From Sphingobacterium yanglingense (GTDB taxonomy: Bacteria; Bacteroidota; Bacteroidia; Sphingobacteriales; Sphingobacteriaceae): a DNA stretch of 64,000 nt. Position 1 is the first letter of the stretch. Every line of letters begins with the position of its first letter. Positions 35,676 to 44,245 of this stretch are shown here, one piece after another. The stretch lies in NCBI RefSeq assembly GCF_004363245.1, contig NZ_SNYV01000013.1, positions 334,939 through 398,938 on the forward strand. The letters are read 5' to 3'. Under the pieces are notes generated by a model. The model was not told the DNA's origin and searched no databases. It worked only from the letters and a program-made list of their open reading frames with translations. A program made the translations under genes and the position numbers.

Positions 35676-37325
35676 ATGTGTGGAATTATCGGAGCATTCA
35701 TGCTCAAGGAAACCGAATCGTTGCTAAGACCTAAAGTTTTAGAAATGGCCAAAAGAATACGTCATAGAGGTCCCGATTGGTCAGGTGTGTTTAGCTCTCC
35801 AAGAGCGTTTTTAGCACATGAAAGATTGAGCATCATTGATCCAGAAACAGGCAATCAGCCTCTCCACAGCTCAGACGGAACGGTGACTGTGGTGGTGAAC
35901 GGCGAGATCTATAATTATAATGAATTAAAAAATCTTACCCCAGATTATGAGTATCAGACAGCTTCTGATTCGGAGGTTATTTTGGCTCTTTACCTAACCT
36001 ACGGTATTTCTTTTATTGAAAAATTAAACGGAATTTTTTCTTTTGCCCTCTATGACCACACAAAAGATAGTTTCCTGATTGCAAGAGATCATGTCGGGAT
36101 TATCCCATTGTATTACGGGACAGATTCCATAGGGCAGCTGTTTGTCGCATCCGAACTAAAGGCCCTTGAAGGGTTTTGCACACAGATCGAACAATTTCCT
36201 CCAGGGCATTATTTAGACAGTACTGTCGGAGTAAGACCCATCTGCTGGTACCATAGACCGTGGCAAGAACATCCTGTTTGCACAACTGCGGTAGCCGATA
36301 TCCAGCGTGCACTTGAAGCAGCTGTTAACCGACAGCTAATGTCCGATGTGCCTTTTGGTGTTTTATTGTCGGGAGGTCTGGATTCTTCAGTCATTGCCTC
36401 TATTGCAAAAAAGATGCTCGAGCAGCGTGATCAAATATCGTATAACCGCAGCAAGACGGTGCTACATTCTTTCGCTGTGGGGCTGAAAGGTTCGCCAGAC
36501 TTACAGGCAGCACGTAAAGCAGCAGAGTTTATAGGTACCTATCATCATGAAGTCCACTTTACAGTGCAAGAGGGCCTAGATGCACTGCGCGATGTTATCT
36601 ATCATTTAGAGACATACGATGTCACGACAGTAAGAGCCTCTACACCGATGTATCTTTTGGCCAGAGCGATCAAGTCCCGGGGTATAAAAATGGTGCTTTC
36701 AGGCGAAGGTGCTGATGAACTCTTCGGAGGCTACCTATATTTTCATAAAGCACCGAATGCACAGGCATTTCACGAAGAGACGGTTCGTAAGCTGAGTAAA
36801 CTATACCAGTATGACTGCCTGCGTGCCAACAAAGCACTTTGCGCTTGGGGGGTAGAGGGGCGTGTACCGTTTCTTGATAAAGAATTTATGGATGTAGCGA
36901 TGGGGCTTGATCCAGAAGAGAAGTTAATAAAGGACGGTAGGATTGAGAAGTGGGTACTTCGCCAAGCTTTTGAAAGCTATCTCCCGCACAGCATATTATG
37001 GAGACAGAAAGAACAGTTTTCAGATGGGGTGGGTTACAGTTGGATTGATACATTAAAAGAAGTTGCAGAAAGAGAAGTGTCTGATGTCAATTTCAGTCAT
37101 GCCGCAATTACCTTTCCAATTCAGACCCCTAAGACTAAAGAAGAATATTATTACCGAAGTATTTTTGAAAGCTATTATCCATCTTCGGAGGCAGCGCTTA
37201 CAGTACCTTCGGTCAAGTCTGTCGCATGTAGTACGCCCGAAGCTTTAGCTTGGGATGCTTCCTTTCAGGATCAGAACGATCCTTCAGGCCGAGCGGTAGC
37301 AAATGTGCATCAGCAGTCGTATTAA
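35676..37325 (+). CDS. asnB: Asparagine synthetase B (glutamine-hydrolysing)
   Basis: A 549-residue class II amidotransferase. The N-terminal glutaminase starts with the catalytic cysteine (MCGIIGAF, C2) and has RHRGPDWSG and VVNGEIYNY; the synthetase domain carries the PP-loop LSGGLDSSVIAS and GEGADELFGGY. It makes asparagine from aspartate, ATP and glutamine. Sequence and length are those of housekeeping Bacteroidota AsnB, not of a lasso-peptide cyclase. It is convergent with the IlvN-like gene 55 bp further on. Confidence 0.95.
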   Translation: MCGIIGAFMLKETESLLRPKVLEMAKRIRHRGPDWSGVFSSPRAFLAHERLSIIDPETGNQPLHSSDGTVTVVVNGEIYNYNELKNLTPDYEYQTASDSEVILALYLTYGISFIEKLNGIFSFALYDHTKDSFLIARDHVGIIPLYYGTDSIGQLFVASELKALEGFCTQIEQFPPGHYLDSTVGVRPICWYHRPWQEHPVCTTAVADIQRALEAAVNRQLMSDVPFGVLLSGGLDSSVIASIAKKMLEQRDQISYNRSKTVLHSFAVGLKGSPDLQAARKAAEFIGTYHHEVHFTVQEGLDALRDVIYHLETYDVTTVRASTPMYLLARAIKSRGIKMVLSGEGADELFGGYLYFHKAPNAQAFHEETVRKLSKLYQYDCLRANKALCAWGVEGRVPFLDKEFMDVAMGLDPEEKLIKDGRIEKWVLRQAFESYLPHSILWRQKEQFSDGVGYSWIDTLKEVAEREVSDVNFSHAAITFPIQTPKTKEEYYYRSIFESYYPSSEAALTVPSVKSVACSTPEALAWDASFQDQNDPSGRAVANVHQQSY

Positions 37326-37380
37326 AAATTAATCAATATCAATTGAGGCTTAATAATTTGAGTTTAATGGAGCGTAATAT

Positions 37381-37863
37381 TTAGATCAATTTCCCCCAGG
37401 GTAGTTGTTGTACAATAGCAAGCGGAATCTGGGAGAATCCAAGCAATGAGTTATTGTCAAGCTTATTATATAAGAGTTTGATGTCTTTTTCTGATGCCAC
37501 ATGCAAGACAAGTAATTTATCCGCTTCTATATTAATAATCTGCGTATTATGAGATCTTAAAATATCTAATGTTTTAAAACTTTCTGAATCAAATTTCATC
37601 TGATAGGTAGCCACTTGGAGTACAGCCCCAAACGATACACTTACATCTAGAATACCGTCGATAGCCTGTATTTGATTAATGAAGGTATCGACATAAAGAC
37701 CTTCGATTTCGATTTCAATAGTGATCAGATTCACATCCTTGACATCGGTTAAGGACTTGGAGATCGTGCACACCTTGTATCCTTTCTGTGAGATGTGTTT
37801 AAGCAGTTGTGCTGTTGTTTCGTCGCTCGAGTTGCAACTGATACTGAATAATTTGCTTGTCAT
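37381..37863 (-). CDS. IlvN-like tandem ACT protein
   Basis: A 160-residue protein that follows the plan of the acetolactate synthase small subunit: an ACT domain (about 1-75, LFSISCNSSDETTAQLLKHI, LITIEIEIEGLYVDTFINQI), then the IlvN-type second domain (KFDSESFKTLDILRSHNTQI, LLYNKLDNNSLLGFSQIPLA). Similarity to canonical IlvN is weak and no ilvB lies nearby. IlvN gives valine feedback control to acetolactate synthase; this could be a second regulatory subunit or a divergent sensor. A terminator stands 21 bp before its start, preceded by a Val/Ile/Leu-rich leader ORF, which independently supports a branched-chain amino acid role. Confidence 0.65.
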   Translation of the reverse strand: MTSKLFSISCNSSDETTAQLLKHISQKGYKVCTISKSLTDVKDVNLITIEIEIEGLYVDTFINQIQAIDGILDVSVSFGAVLQVATYQMKFDSESFKTLDILRSHNTQIINIEADKLLVLHVASEKDIKLLYNKLDNNSLLGFSQIPLAIVQQLPWGKLI

Positions 37864-37883
37864 ATTACTTTTTTTAAATAAAA

Positions 37884-37910
37884 AAGCCCCCCGGTTTTAA
37901 TGGGAGGCTT
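37884..37910 (-). terminator. Attenuator terminator before the IlvN-like gene
   Basis: Read on the minus strand: AAGCCTCCC pairs with GGGGGGCTT (one G-T pair) and is followed by TTTTTTATTT. Its left arm CCTCCCATT (37899-37907) is perfectly complementary to AATGGGAGG near the end of the leader ORF (37951-37959), giving an alternative antiterminator fold. It ends about 20 bp before the start of the gene. Confidence 0.8.
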
Positions 37911-37934
37911 GTGTAGTATATTGTTTAAAAAATA

Positions 37935-38045
37935 TTAAATAATAATTGCTCCTCCCATTTTAATTAAAATGACGACACAGACAGCGACCACAACGACGTT
38001 GAGTGAGGAAAAAATTATATTTAACGCTTGTCTGTTCATTATCAT
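37935..38045 (-). CDS. Branched-chain amino acid leader peptide (attenuator)
   Basis: A 36-codon frame (or 34 from the second ATG at 38039) whose product has 8 Ile, 7 Val and 3 Leu, including the run NVVVVAVCVVILI and the terminal AIII. Such runs are the hallmark of ilv leader peptides. The stop is followed after 24 bp by the terminator hairpin, and the codons for MGG supply the antiterminator strand. The start lies 4 bp after the stop of the M16 peptidase gene. An alternative reading is a small one-helix membrane protein, since the sequence is hydrophobic; the matching hairpins argue for the leader. Confidence 0.7.
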   Translation of the reverse strand: MIMNRQALNIIFSSLNVVVVAVCVVILIKMGGAIII

Positions 38046-38048
38046 ATA

Positions 38049-40997
38049 CTAATAACCAAATATATCGGTAAGACTTAACTTAGTGAGCTTTCCGATGCGG
38101 CTAAGCTGCTCATCGCTTACGTTTTTTTCAGAAGCTACGATACAGTACGTGTATGGCTTATTTGCTAAACCAGCTGCATGTATGGCTTCAATATCCGCAA
38201 ACTGCATGGTTTTTACATTTTCATACCAGCTTTTACGACGGTCGTGCTCCATACCTTTCTTTAAGTTCTGTAAATAGCTGAATACAATACCATCTTTACG
38301 GATACGCTGTGTCTCAATGTCGCTTAAAAAACTTCTTTTTGCGGTTTCGAATGCTTTTTCTGAACGCGGCATAGTATTCAACAGATCGTTCATGCCGTTT
38401 ACTGCATCAAATATTTTATCCGATTGTGTACCGATAAAAGCCGAAGCTTGAAAAGGATCTTCTTTTTTCGAAGGAGTGCTGTACCTAGCGTACGTAGTAT
38501 AGGCTAATCCTTTAGCCTCACGAAGGTTTTGAAAGACCACAGAACCCATACCGCCACCAAAATAACTATTAAACAAAGCAACACCTGCTTCCTTATCGGC
38601 TTGGTAATCTTCACCCTTACGGTACCAGCTGATATCCGCCTGCACCATTTCGTAATTCGCAAACAATACCGTGTTTTCCGATTGTTCTAAACGCGTATAG
38701 CTGCTTTTTGGAGGCATAGCAGCAAATGTTTTTGGTGATTTATAATATTTCGTTAAGGTAGTATTATAGTTCTTTAACTCAAGAGGGCTGTACGCTACGA
38801 TCTTATGTTGATAATCCATCATACCGTGTAAGAGAGCTACTAATTCTTCACCTTTGATTGCCATTATGGCATCGCTTGACAACTGATCATTAAAAGGATT
38901 TTTCGACCCGTAAGTAGCGTAACTCATTAGACCCTGCATAATGTTGCGCTTATTGGTCTTATTATTTTGTCGCTGCTGCATGACGTCGTTTTTAAGATTT
39001 GCCAAAGCAGCTTCATCCACTTTACAGTTTTTCAGTAGATCAGACAATAAAAGCATTGCCTCTCCGTAATTTTCCTGTAATCCCGTTAACGTTATCCGTG
39101 TCTCATCGGTTCCGATATTGATACTATAATCACAAGCTAACTTATAAAAAGCTTCCTGGACCTGTGCCGCTGTCATCTTATCCGTACCCAGGTAAGAAAG
39201 ATAATTACCTGCTAAAGGCAATAACTTTTGATTCCAGCTTCCCATATCAAAAAGAAAGGTCTGGCGGAATAACTGATTGTCTTTGTTCTGTATGTATAGT
39301 ACTTCCGTTTGTCCTGATTTGCTGTGTTCAATATCACGTTTGTAATCCAACCACTCCGGTGAAACAGGTAGGGAAGGCATGGCCGCGATCTCCGCAAGGT
39401 ACGTAGATTGTTTATCAGCATTCGTCTTTACAGGTGTGATCGGTGGTTTTTCCACTTTTGCAATAGCGTCCGGCTGGCCTTGTTTCTTGTTCACGACAAT
39501 GTAATTGTCCTGAAAGAAATCATTCGCAAACTTAACAATCTCCGCTTTCGTAACTTTAGATAGGATATCTAGGTATGTTACCTGCTGGTCCCATCCTGCG
39601 CTCTTGGTACGGATAAAATCGGTTACCAGATTTTCGGTACGCTCTTTATTACTATCCAAGCCTTGGAGATAAGCAAATGTTGCATTAGCGCGGATAGCAT
39701 TGATCAAATCCTCGTCAAACTCACCCCTTTTTAATAACGCCAGTTGCTCCAGTAGCAATGCGCGTACTTCCTCTAGCGTCTGTCCTTGTTTCGGATAGCC
39801 ATAGAGCATAAAGAAACCATAATCCTTTTGCTGGTTTATGTTCGTCCCTGCCGCCAACACCCGTTGTTTCTGCGTTAGATTCAAGTCGATTAAGCCCGCT
39901 TTACCGTTAGACAGAATTGCACCGACCACATCAGCTAACAAAGCTTCGCGGCTGTCGCTTTTACCAACACGGTAGCCCATCATCATATACTGCGCACGAG
40001 GACCGGATACTTCTAAAGTTTGGGATTTTTGTATAGGCTGCTCTTTTACGTCGCTATCGGCAACTGCAGTTCCGGCACGAAAGTTTCCGAAATTTGCATC
40101 TACCTTCTTAATAATCTCATCAGAGTTAAAATCACCTGCTAATACAATAGCCATATTATTGGCTACATAATACTGATCATAAAAAGAACGGATTACTTTT
40201 AGAGAAGGGTTCTTCAGATGTTCCACGGTACCTAATGTCGTTTGCTGTCCGTAATTGGTTTTCGGAAATAAAGCCTGCAGCAAAGCTTCAGAGGCACGGT
40301 TGCCATCGTTGTCCAGACTCATGTTTTTTTCCTCGTACACGGTCTCCAGTTCGGTATGGAAGAGCCTAAATACAGGATAACGAAAACGCTCGGCTTGGAT
40401 CAATAAGAACTTATCGATCGAGCTCGAGGGAATGTCCTCTTTATAGATGGTCTCGTTAAACCAGGTATGTGCGTTGGTATTCTGCGAACCAATATTAGAC
40501 ATCAATTTGTCGTACTCGTTGGCGATGGAATAGGTAGAAGCTTCTCCCGACAGACGGTCTATTTCTTGATAGATGGACTTCCGCTTAGTAACATCCGTTT
40601 CCTTCGTATACGTTTCGTAAAGATCTTCTATTTGATCAAGTAGTACCTTCTCTTTATTCCAGTCTGACGTGCCAAATTTGCTCGTTCCCTTAAAAAGAAG
40701 GTGCTCCAGATAGTGTGCTAAACCAGTATGTGTTGATGGATCATTATTGCTTCCGGCACGTACCGCAATTTGTGCAGTAATGCGCGGCTCGTTTTTGTTT
40801 TCCGTCAGGATAACCGTCATTCCATTCTTAAGGGTGTAAAAACGGCTATTCATCGGGTCATTGCTTACGTAACGATAGCTATAACCACCTGATTGGCCTT
40901 CTTTCCAGCTATGCTTCTCTTGCGCCTGTACCGAAGATACTACACTAAGCCCGATGAAAAGCGTGAGCATCCGCAGGATAATCGTTTGTTTTATCAT
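38049..40997 (-). CDS. M16 family zinc peptidase, full-length
   Basis: A 982-residue secreted or periplasmic insulinase-type metallopeptidase. After a signal peptide (LTLFIGLSVVSSVQA) the active half has H95-x-x-E98-H99 in AHYLEHLLFKG and the distal glutamate in ELETVYEEKNM. The second M16 half, inactive, carries GGGMGSVVFQNLREAKGLAY. Two M16 units on one chain form the closed chamber typical of pitrilysin-type enzymes. It degrades peptides. The last codons contain a possible -7 element for the downstream leader RNA. Confidence 0.93.
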   Translation of the reverse strand: MIKQTIILRMLTLFIGLSVVSSVQAQEKHSWKEGQSGGYSYRYVSNDPMNSRFYTLKNGMTVILTENKNEPRITAQIAVRAGSNNDPSTHTGLAHYLEHLLFKGTSKFGTSDWNKEKVLLDQIEDLYETYTKETDVTKRKSIYQEIDRLSGEASTYSIANEYDKLMSNIGSQNTNAHTWFNETIYKEDIPSSSIDKFLLIQAERFRYPVFRLFHTELETVYEEKNMSLDNDGNRASEALLQALFPKTNYGQQTTLGTVEHLKNPSLKVIRSFYDQYYVANNMAIVLAGDFNSDEIIKKVDANFGNFRAGTAVADSDVKEQPIQKSQTLEVSGPRAQYMMMGYRVGKSDSREALLADVVGAILSNGKAGLIDLNLTQKQRVLAAGTNINQQKDYGFFMLYGYPKQGQTLEEVRALLLEQLALLKRGEFDEDLINAIRANATFAYLQGLDSNKERTENLVTDFIRTKSAGWDQQVTYLDILSKVTKAEIVKFANDFFQDNYIVVNKKQGQPDAIAKVEKPPITPVKTNADKQSTYLAEIAAMPSLPVSPEWLDYKRDIEHSKSGQTEVLYIQNKDNQLFRQTFLFDMGSWNQKLLPLAGNYLSYLGTDKMTAAQVQEAFYKLACDYSINIGTDETRITLTGLQENYGEAMLLLSDLLKNCKVDEAALANLKNDVMQQRQNNKTNKRNIMQGLMSYATYGSKNPFNDQLSSDAIMAIKGEELVALLHGMMDYQHKIVAYSPLELKNYNTTLTKYYKSPKTFAAMPPKSSYTRLEQSENTVLFANYEMVQADISWYRKGEDYQADKEAGVALFNSYFGGGMGSVVFQNLREAKGLAYTTYARYSTPSKKEDPFQASAFIGTQSDKIFDAVNGMNDLLNTMPRSEKAFETAKRSFLSDIETQRIRKDGIVFSYLQNLKKGMEHDRRKSWYENVKTMQFADIEAIHAAGLANKPYTYCIVASEKNVSDEQLSRIGKLTKLSLTDIFGY
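38057..38064 (-). promoter_or_regulatory. Candidate -7 element for the attenuator leader RNA
   Basis: On the minus strand TATATTTG (TANNTTTG) lies inside the last codons of the M16 peptidase gene, about 12 bp before the leader ORF start. No clear -33 element was seen. If it is not used, the leader would be reached by read-through from the peptidase gene. Confidence 0.35.
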
Positions 40998-41781
40998 GTT
41001 ATGTGACTAAAATTTATAGTGTAAACTAATGTGATTTATTTTATGGATACAATGAATGTTTTTTTTGTGCGATAAAGCAAAAATGACAGTGATTAAATAA
41101 ACCTTTTTTTTATATCGTTCTTAATTAACAGATTAAGTAAACTTCCATATTTTGTAGAGCAAGTACAATACGGAGTCTGGTTTTCAATATTTTTTTTATT
41201 TTTTTAGTTATATGACAATATATTTTTTGGTGGTCTGGCGAATGTGGCGTGCAAATACTATAAAGCTATCTAAATAAGAAACCCATCTTATATTCATTAA
41301 CAATTCGTTGAAACATAATGATAAGGATTTAAGTGAATTGTCTCTTTTGAATCAAATACCATTTTTTAATAAAAAGGAATAGCATCCGCACACCTACGAA
41401 GAGTTGATAAGAATTAGTCCGGAGATCAAAGTCAACGAAAATAAATAAACATTTGTCTTGGTAAAGTATTCTCAATATCATTAAAAGCAAAAACCATTAC
41501 TCACTGTATTGCAATCGTATCGTAAGGACTATTTTTGTGTTGAACCTGTTCGTCTTATCGTCGGTATTCTGTTGTAGCCCTTTGTGAAGAGGCGGCAGAT
41601 CTGGGAGGAGTTCGTCTAGTTTTTTAACAAAAAGTTGCTTTAAGGACGCTAATGTTGGTTTACTCTTTCTGTATTAAAAAAATACAATAATTATTTAATA
41701 TTCTTAATTTCTATCTTTGCAGAAAGATAGATTATCTGTGTTTTTTAGTAATGACTCTTATACTTTTAAAAGTAAGCATTT
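40998..41781. other. Gene-poor 784-bp gap with a possible degraded frame
   Basis: No intact gene is seen. A plus-strand frame from 41281 to 41448 is open except for one TAG at 41380 and translates to segments such as DLSELSLLNQIPFFNKKE and HTYEELIRISPEIKVNENK, which look protein-like but match nothing I recognise. The rest is AT-rich and should hold the divergent promoters of the M16 peptidase and the thioesterase. Confidence 0.4.
41712..41719 (+). promoter_or_regulatory. Candidate -7 element for the thioesterase gene
   Basis: TATCTTTG fits TANNTTTG, 62 bp before the ATG at 41782. No convincing -33 partner. Confidence 0.4.
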
Positions 41782-42213
41782 ATGAATAGATTAGAATATT
41801 TGAAGCGTTTTATTGGTAGAGAATTTAAGAGATCGCCTTCACCTTTCATGCGGTGGCTGAATCCGATAATTCTGATAGCAGAAGAGGGGCATTTAGAATT
41901 TAAGTACACAATAAGATCGGAATGGTTAAATCCGATAGGTTATCTGCATGGAGGAGTTACTGCAGCTATAATAGATGATATATTAGGTGCTACAATGTTT
42001 TCATTTAATGATGATACTTTTTATATTACGATCAATAATAGCATAGATTACTTCTCTATTGCTAAAGGTGGGGATGATATTGTTGCAGAGACAAAAATAA
42101 TAAAAAGGGGAAAACAATTTGTGAATGCGCAGTGCGAGATCTGGAATGACAGCAAAACGCGATTAATAGCTAGAGGTACGTCTAATCTCTTTAAGACCTC
42201 ATCAGAAATTTAA
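41782..42213 (+). CDS. PaaI-type hotdog thioesterase
   Basis: A 143-residue hotdog-fold protein. The helix motif LHGGVTAAIIDDILGATMF carries the HGG and the acidic residue used by PaaI/YbgC-type acyl-CoA thioesterases, followed by the YFSIAKGGDDIVAETKIIKRG strands. It probably hydrolyses a short or aromatic acyl-CoA in the cytosol. It has its own candidate promoter and is separated from the next gene by a further promoter, so it is probably monocistronic and unrelated to the Sus loci that follow. Confidence 0.85.
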   Translation: MNRLEYLKRFIGREFKRSPSPFMRWLNPIILIAEEGHLEFKYTIRSEWLNPIGYLHGGVTAAIIDDILGATMFSFNDDTFYITINNSIDYFSIAKGGDDIVAETKIIKRGKQFVNAQCEIWNDSKTRLIARGTSNLFKTSSEI

Positions 42214-42284
42214 CACATGGCAATAACGTTCCGTTGATAGTAATGTTAATCAATATGAAGGGGCGTTTTTCATCTGTTTTTTTA

Positions 42285-42292
42285 TAACTTTG
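42285..42292 (+). promoter_or_regulatory. Candidate -7 element for the first ECF sigma gene
   Basis: TAACTTTG matches TANNTTTG and lies only 15 bp before the ATG at 42308, which would leave a leader of under ten bases. Confidence 0.45.
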
Positions 42293-42307
42293 CTATTGAC
42301 CTATTCA

Positions 42308-42883
42308 ATGGCTAATTACAATCGATATACCGATCAAGATTTAGTCACCTTGCTAAAGCAAGGTGACCAATATGCCTACACCGAAATTTATAGTCGTTAT
42401 ATTAAGCTTTTGTATACGTTTGCATTAAAGCGTCTGCCTAACGAACAAGAGGTAGAAGATATTTTGCACGAAATCTTTATGTCACTTTGGAATAAGAGAG
42501 CTGAACTCGATGAAAGTCAACCCATAGCCCCTTACTTATACAATGCGATAAGATATCAAGTGCTAAATATATTTTCAAGAAAAAAAATCACGGATCGGTA
42601 TCTGGATTCTTTTAATCAATTTCTTCTGAACGAATATCAGGTAGACGAAACGGATCACCTTATACGGCATAATGAGCTTGCAGCATTGATTGAAAACGAA
42701 ATTGAAGCTTTACCGAAAAAAATGCGAGAAGTTTTTAATCTGAGTAGGAAGGTCGGATATTCGAGAAAGCAAATTGCAGAAGAGCTGGGTATTTCCGAAG
42801 AAACGGTGAAAAGTCATATGCATCACGCATTAAAGATTCTTAAACGGAAACTAGGAACATTTATACTTCTTTTCTGCTTGTAA
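42308..42883 (+). CDS. ECF RNA polymerase sigma factor (first SusCD locus)
   Basis: A 191-residue ECF sigma-70 factor. Region 2 (about 20-85) has YAYTEIYSRYIKLLYTFA and DILHEIFMSLWNKR; region 4 (about 125-180) has LPKKMREVFNLSRKVGYS and IAEELGISEETVKSHMHHAL. It starts at the ATG at 42308 (MANYNRYTD). It is held by the FecR-type anti-sigma factor encoded next and should switch on the SusC-SusD genes when the STN-bearing SusC signals substrate. Confidence 0.92.
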   Translation: MANYNRYTDQDLVTLLKQGDQYAYTEIYSRYIKLLYTFALKRLPNEQEVEDILHEIFMSLWNKRAELDESQPIAPYLYNAIRYQVLNIFSRKKITDRYLDSFNQFLLNEYQVDETDHLIRHNELAALIENEIEALPKKMREVFNLSRKVGYSRKQIAEELGISEETVKSHMHHALKILKRKLGTFILLFCL

Positions 42884-42994
42884 TTATTCTAGTAAACCTT
42901 TAGAGGTGTTCTTATTAACTTCTTAAAAATTTCTTAATTTTTTTTTAACCCTTATTAGGGTGCAGATTTATATTGGTGTATAAAACTTGAAGAA

Positions 42995-44128
42995 ATGATA
43001 AACCAAGATGAGTTTACCGAACTTTTGGCAAAGTATCGTGAGGGACAATGCACAGAGCAAGAAAAAGCACTGTTAGAAAGTTGGATAACTTTTGGTGCTT
43101 TCGACGGACCGGTTTATGATGACGAAAAACTTAAGGAAAAAATACAGAGAATTAGTGTCAGGCTACCAATAAAAGAAAGGAGGCGTAGCAATTATACAAA
43201 TCTACAACGAACAATCTATATCGCAGCTTCGCTAGCGGCAATCTTGCTAGCTGTCTGGTTTTTTCATATAAATAAAAATGAAGCCATCCAAGACAGGATC
43301 AAAAAGGAAGATGTGCTTGCCTATATCGAACCCGGTAAGGATCATGCATATATTACATTGGCAAATGGGCAGATTATAAATTTGGAAGCTGCTACTAATG
43401 GGGTTTTGTTTGATAAAACAGGGGTGAAGATTAATAAATTGTCCTCAGGTGAAATAGTTTATGAGGTAAACAACGATCAGAACGCGAATCTAAACGCTAT
43501 GAATACGATCGAAACACCACGTGGAGGCCAGTATAGAATCATTTTACCTGATGGAACAAAAGTCTGGATGAATGCTGCCTCCTCCCTGAAATTTTCGACG
43601 GGCCTTTCCAAGTTAAAGGAGCGAAGAATAGAATTAAGAGGTGAAGCCTTCTTCGTCGTAGCGAAAGATCACAACAGACCCTTTATTGTAGAAAGTAGAG
43701 GGCAGGAAGTGGAAGTTCTTGGTACAATTTTCAATGTTAGTGCATATCAGGAAGAACCCAGCATAAAGACTACACTGATAGAAGGATCGGTTAAAGTAAC
43801 CCACCAGGGAATAGTGAAAAAGCTACAGCCCAACCAACAAGCAATAGTTACAGAACATATCGATATAAAACCTGTAACCGGGAATGTCGAGTTAGCATGG
43901 AAGAACGGAGATTTTGATCTTGAAAATGACGATTTCCATAGCTTAATGCGGAAAATATCGCGGTGGTACAATGTAGATATAGAATATGATCCATCTGCCC
44001 CAAATGAATTGAAACTGGGCGGCAAAATTTCAAGAAATAAGAGTATAACCTCCATTTTAAACATAATGGAGGCTACAGGCGAAGTAAGCTTTGAAATCAA
44101 GGGAAGGAGGATTCTTGTAAAAAGATAA
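42995..44128 (+). CDS. FecR-type anti-sigma factor
   Basis: A 377-residue inner-membrane protein: short cytosolic anti-sigma part with the conserved tryptophan (ESWITFG), one membrane helix (about 70-90, YIAASLAAILLAVWFF), the periplasmic FecR domain (TPRGGQYRIILPDGTKVWMNAAS, RGEAFFVVAKD, VLGTIFNVSAY) and a C-terminal DUF4974 domain (WYNVDIEYD). It receives the signal from the STN domain of the outer-membrane SusC. The paralogue at 51511-52644 has the same length. Confidence 0.93.
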   Translation: MINQDEFTELLAKYREGQCTEQEKALLESWITFGAFDGPVYDDEKLKEKIQRISVRLPIKERRRSNYTNLQRTIYIAASLAAILLAVWFFHINKNEAIQDRIKKEDVLAYIEPGKDHAYITLANGQIINLEAATNGVLFDKTGVKINKLSSGEIVYEVNNDQNANLNAMNTIETPRGGQYRIILPDGTKVWMNAASSLKFSTGLSKLKERRIELRGEAFFVVAKDHNRPFIVESRGQEVEVLGTIFNVSAYQEEPSIKTTLIEGSVKVTHQGIVKKLQPNQQAIVTEHIDIKPVTGNVELAWKNGDFDLENDDFHSLMRKISRWYNVDIEYDPSAPNELKLGGKISRNKSITSILNIMEATGEVSFEIKGRRILVKR

Positions 44129-44141
44129 AATTATAAACGGT

Positions 44142-44200
44142 ATGACACGATAAAAAGAGAGCCGGAAATGGTGGAACATTCCCGGCGATTCGGGTGTCAT
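44142..44200 (+). promoter_or_regulatory. Structured leader upstream of the first susC gene
   Basis: Between fecR and susC an outer stem ATGACAC / GTGTCAT (44142-44148, 44194-44200) encloses a hairpin GCCGG-A-AATG / CATT-C-CCGGC with loop GTGGAA. The segment from it to the ATG reads ACTAACTTAATCAAAT and TTTTAACCCAAACAAATG. No T-run follows, so it is not an obvious terminator; it may set susC expression against fecR. Confidence 0.5.
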
Positions 44201-44245
44201 TTGAAAGATGCATTACTAACTTAATCAAATTTTTAACCCAAACAA

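Noticed and set aside
35676-37325. asnB as a lasso-peptide or other natural product cyclase
   Set aside because: Full-length, with the glutaminase cysteine and canonical motifs of housekeeping AsnB; no precursor or protease gene of that kind nearby.
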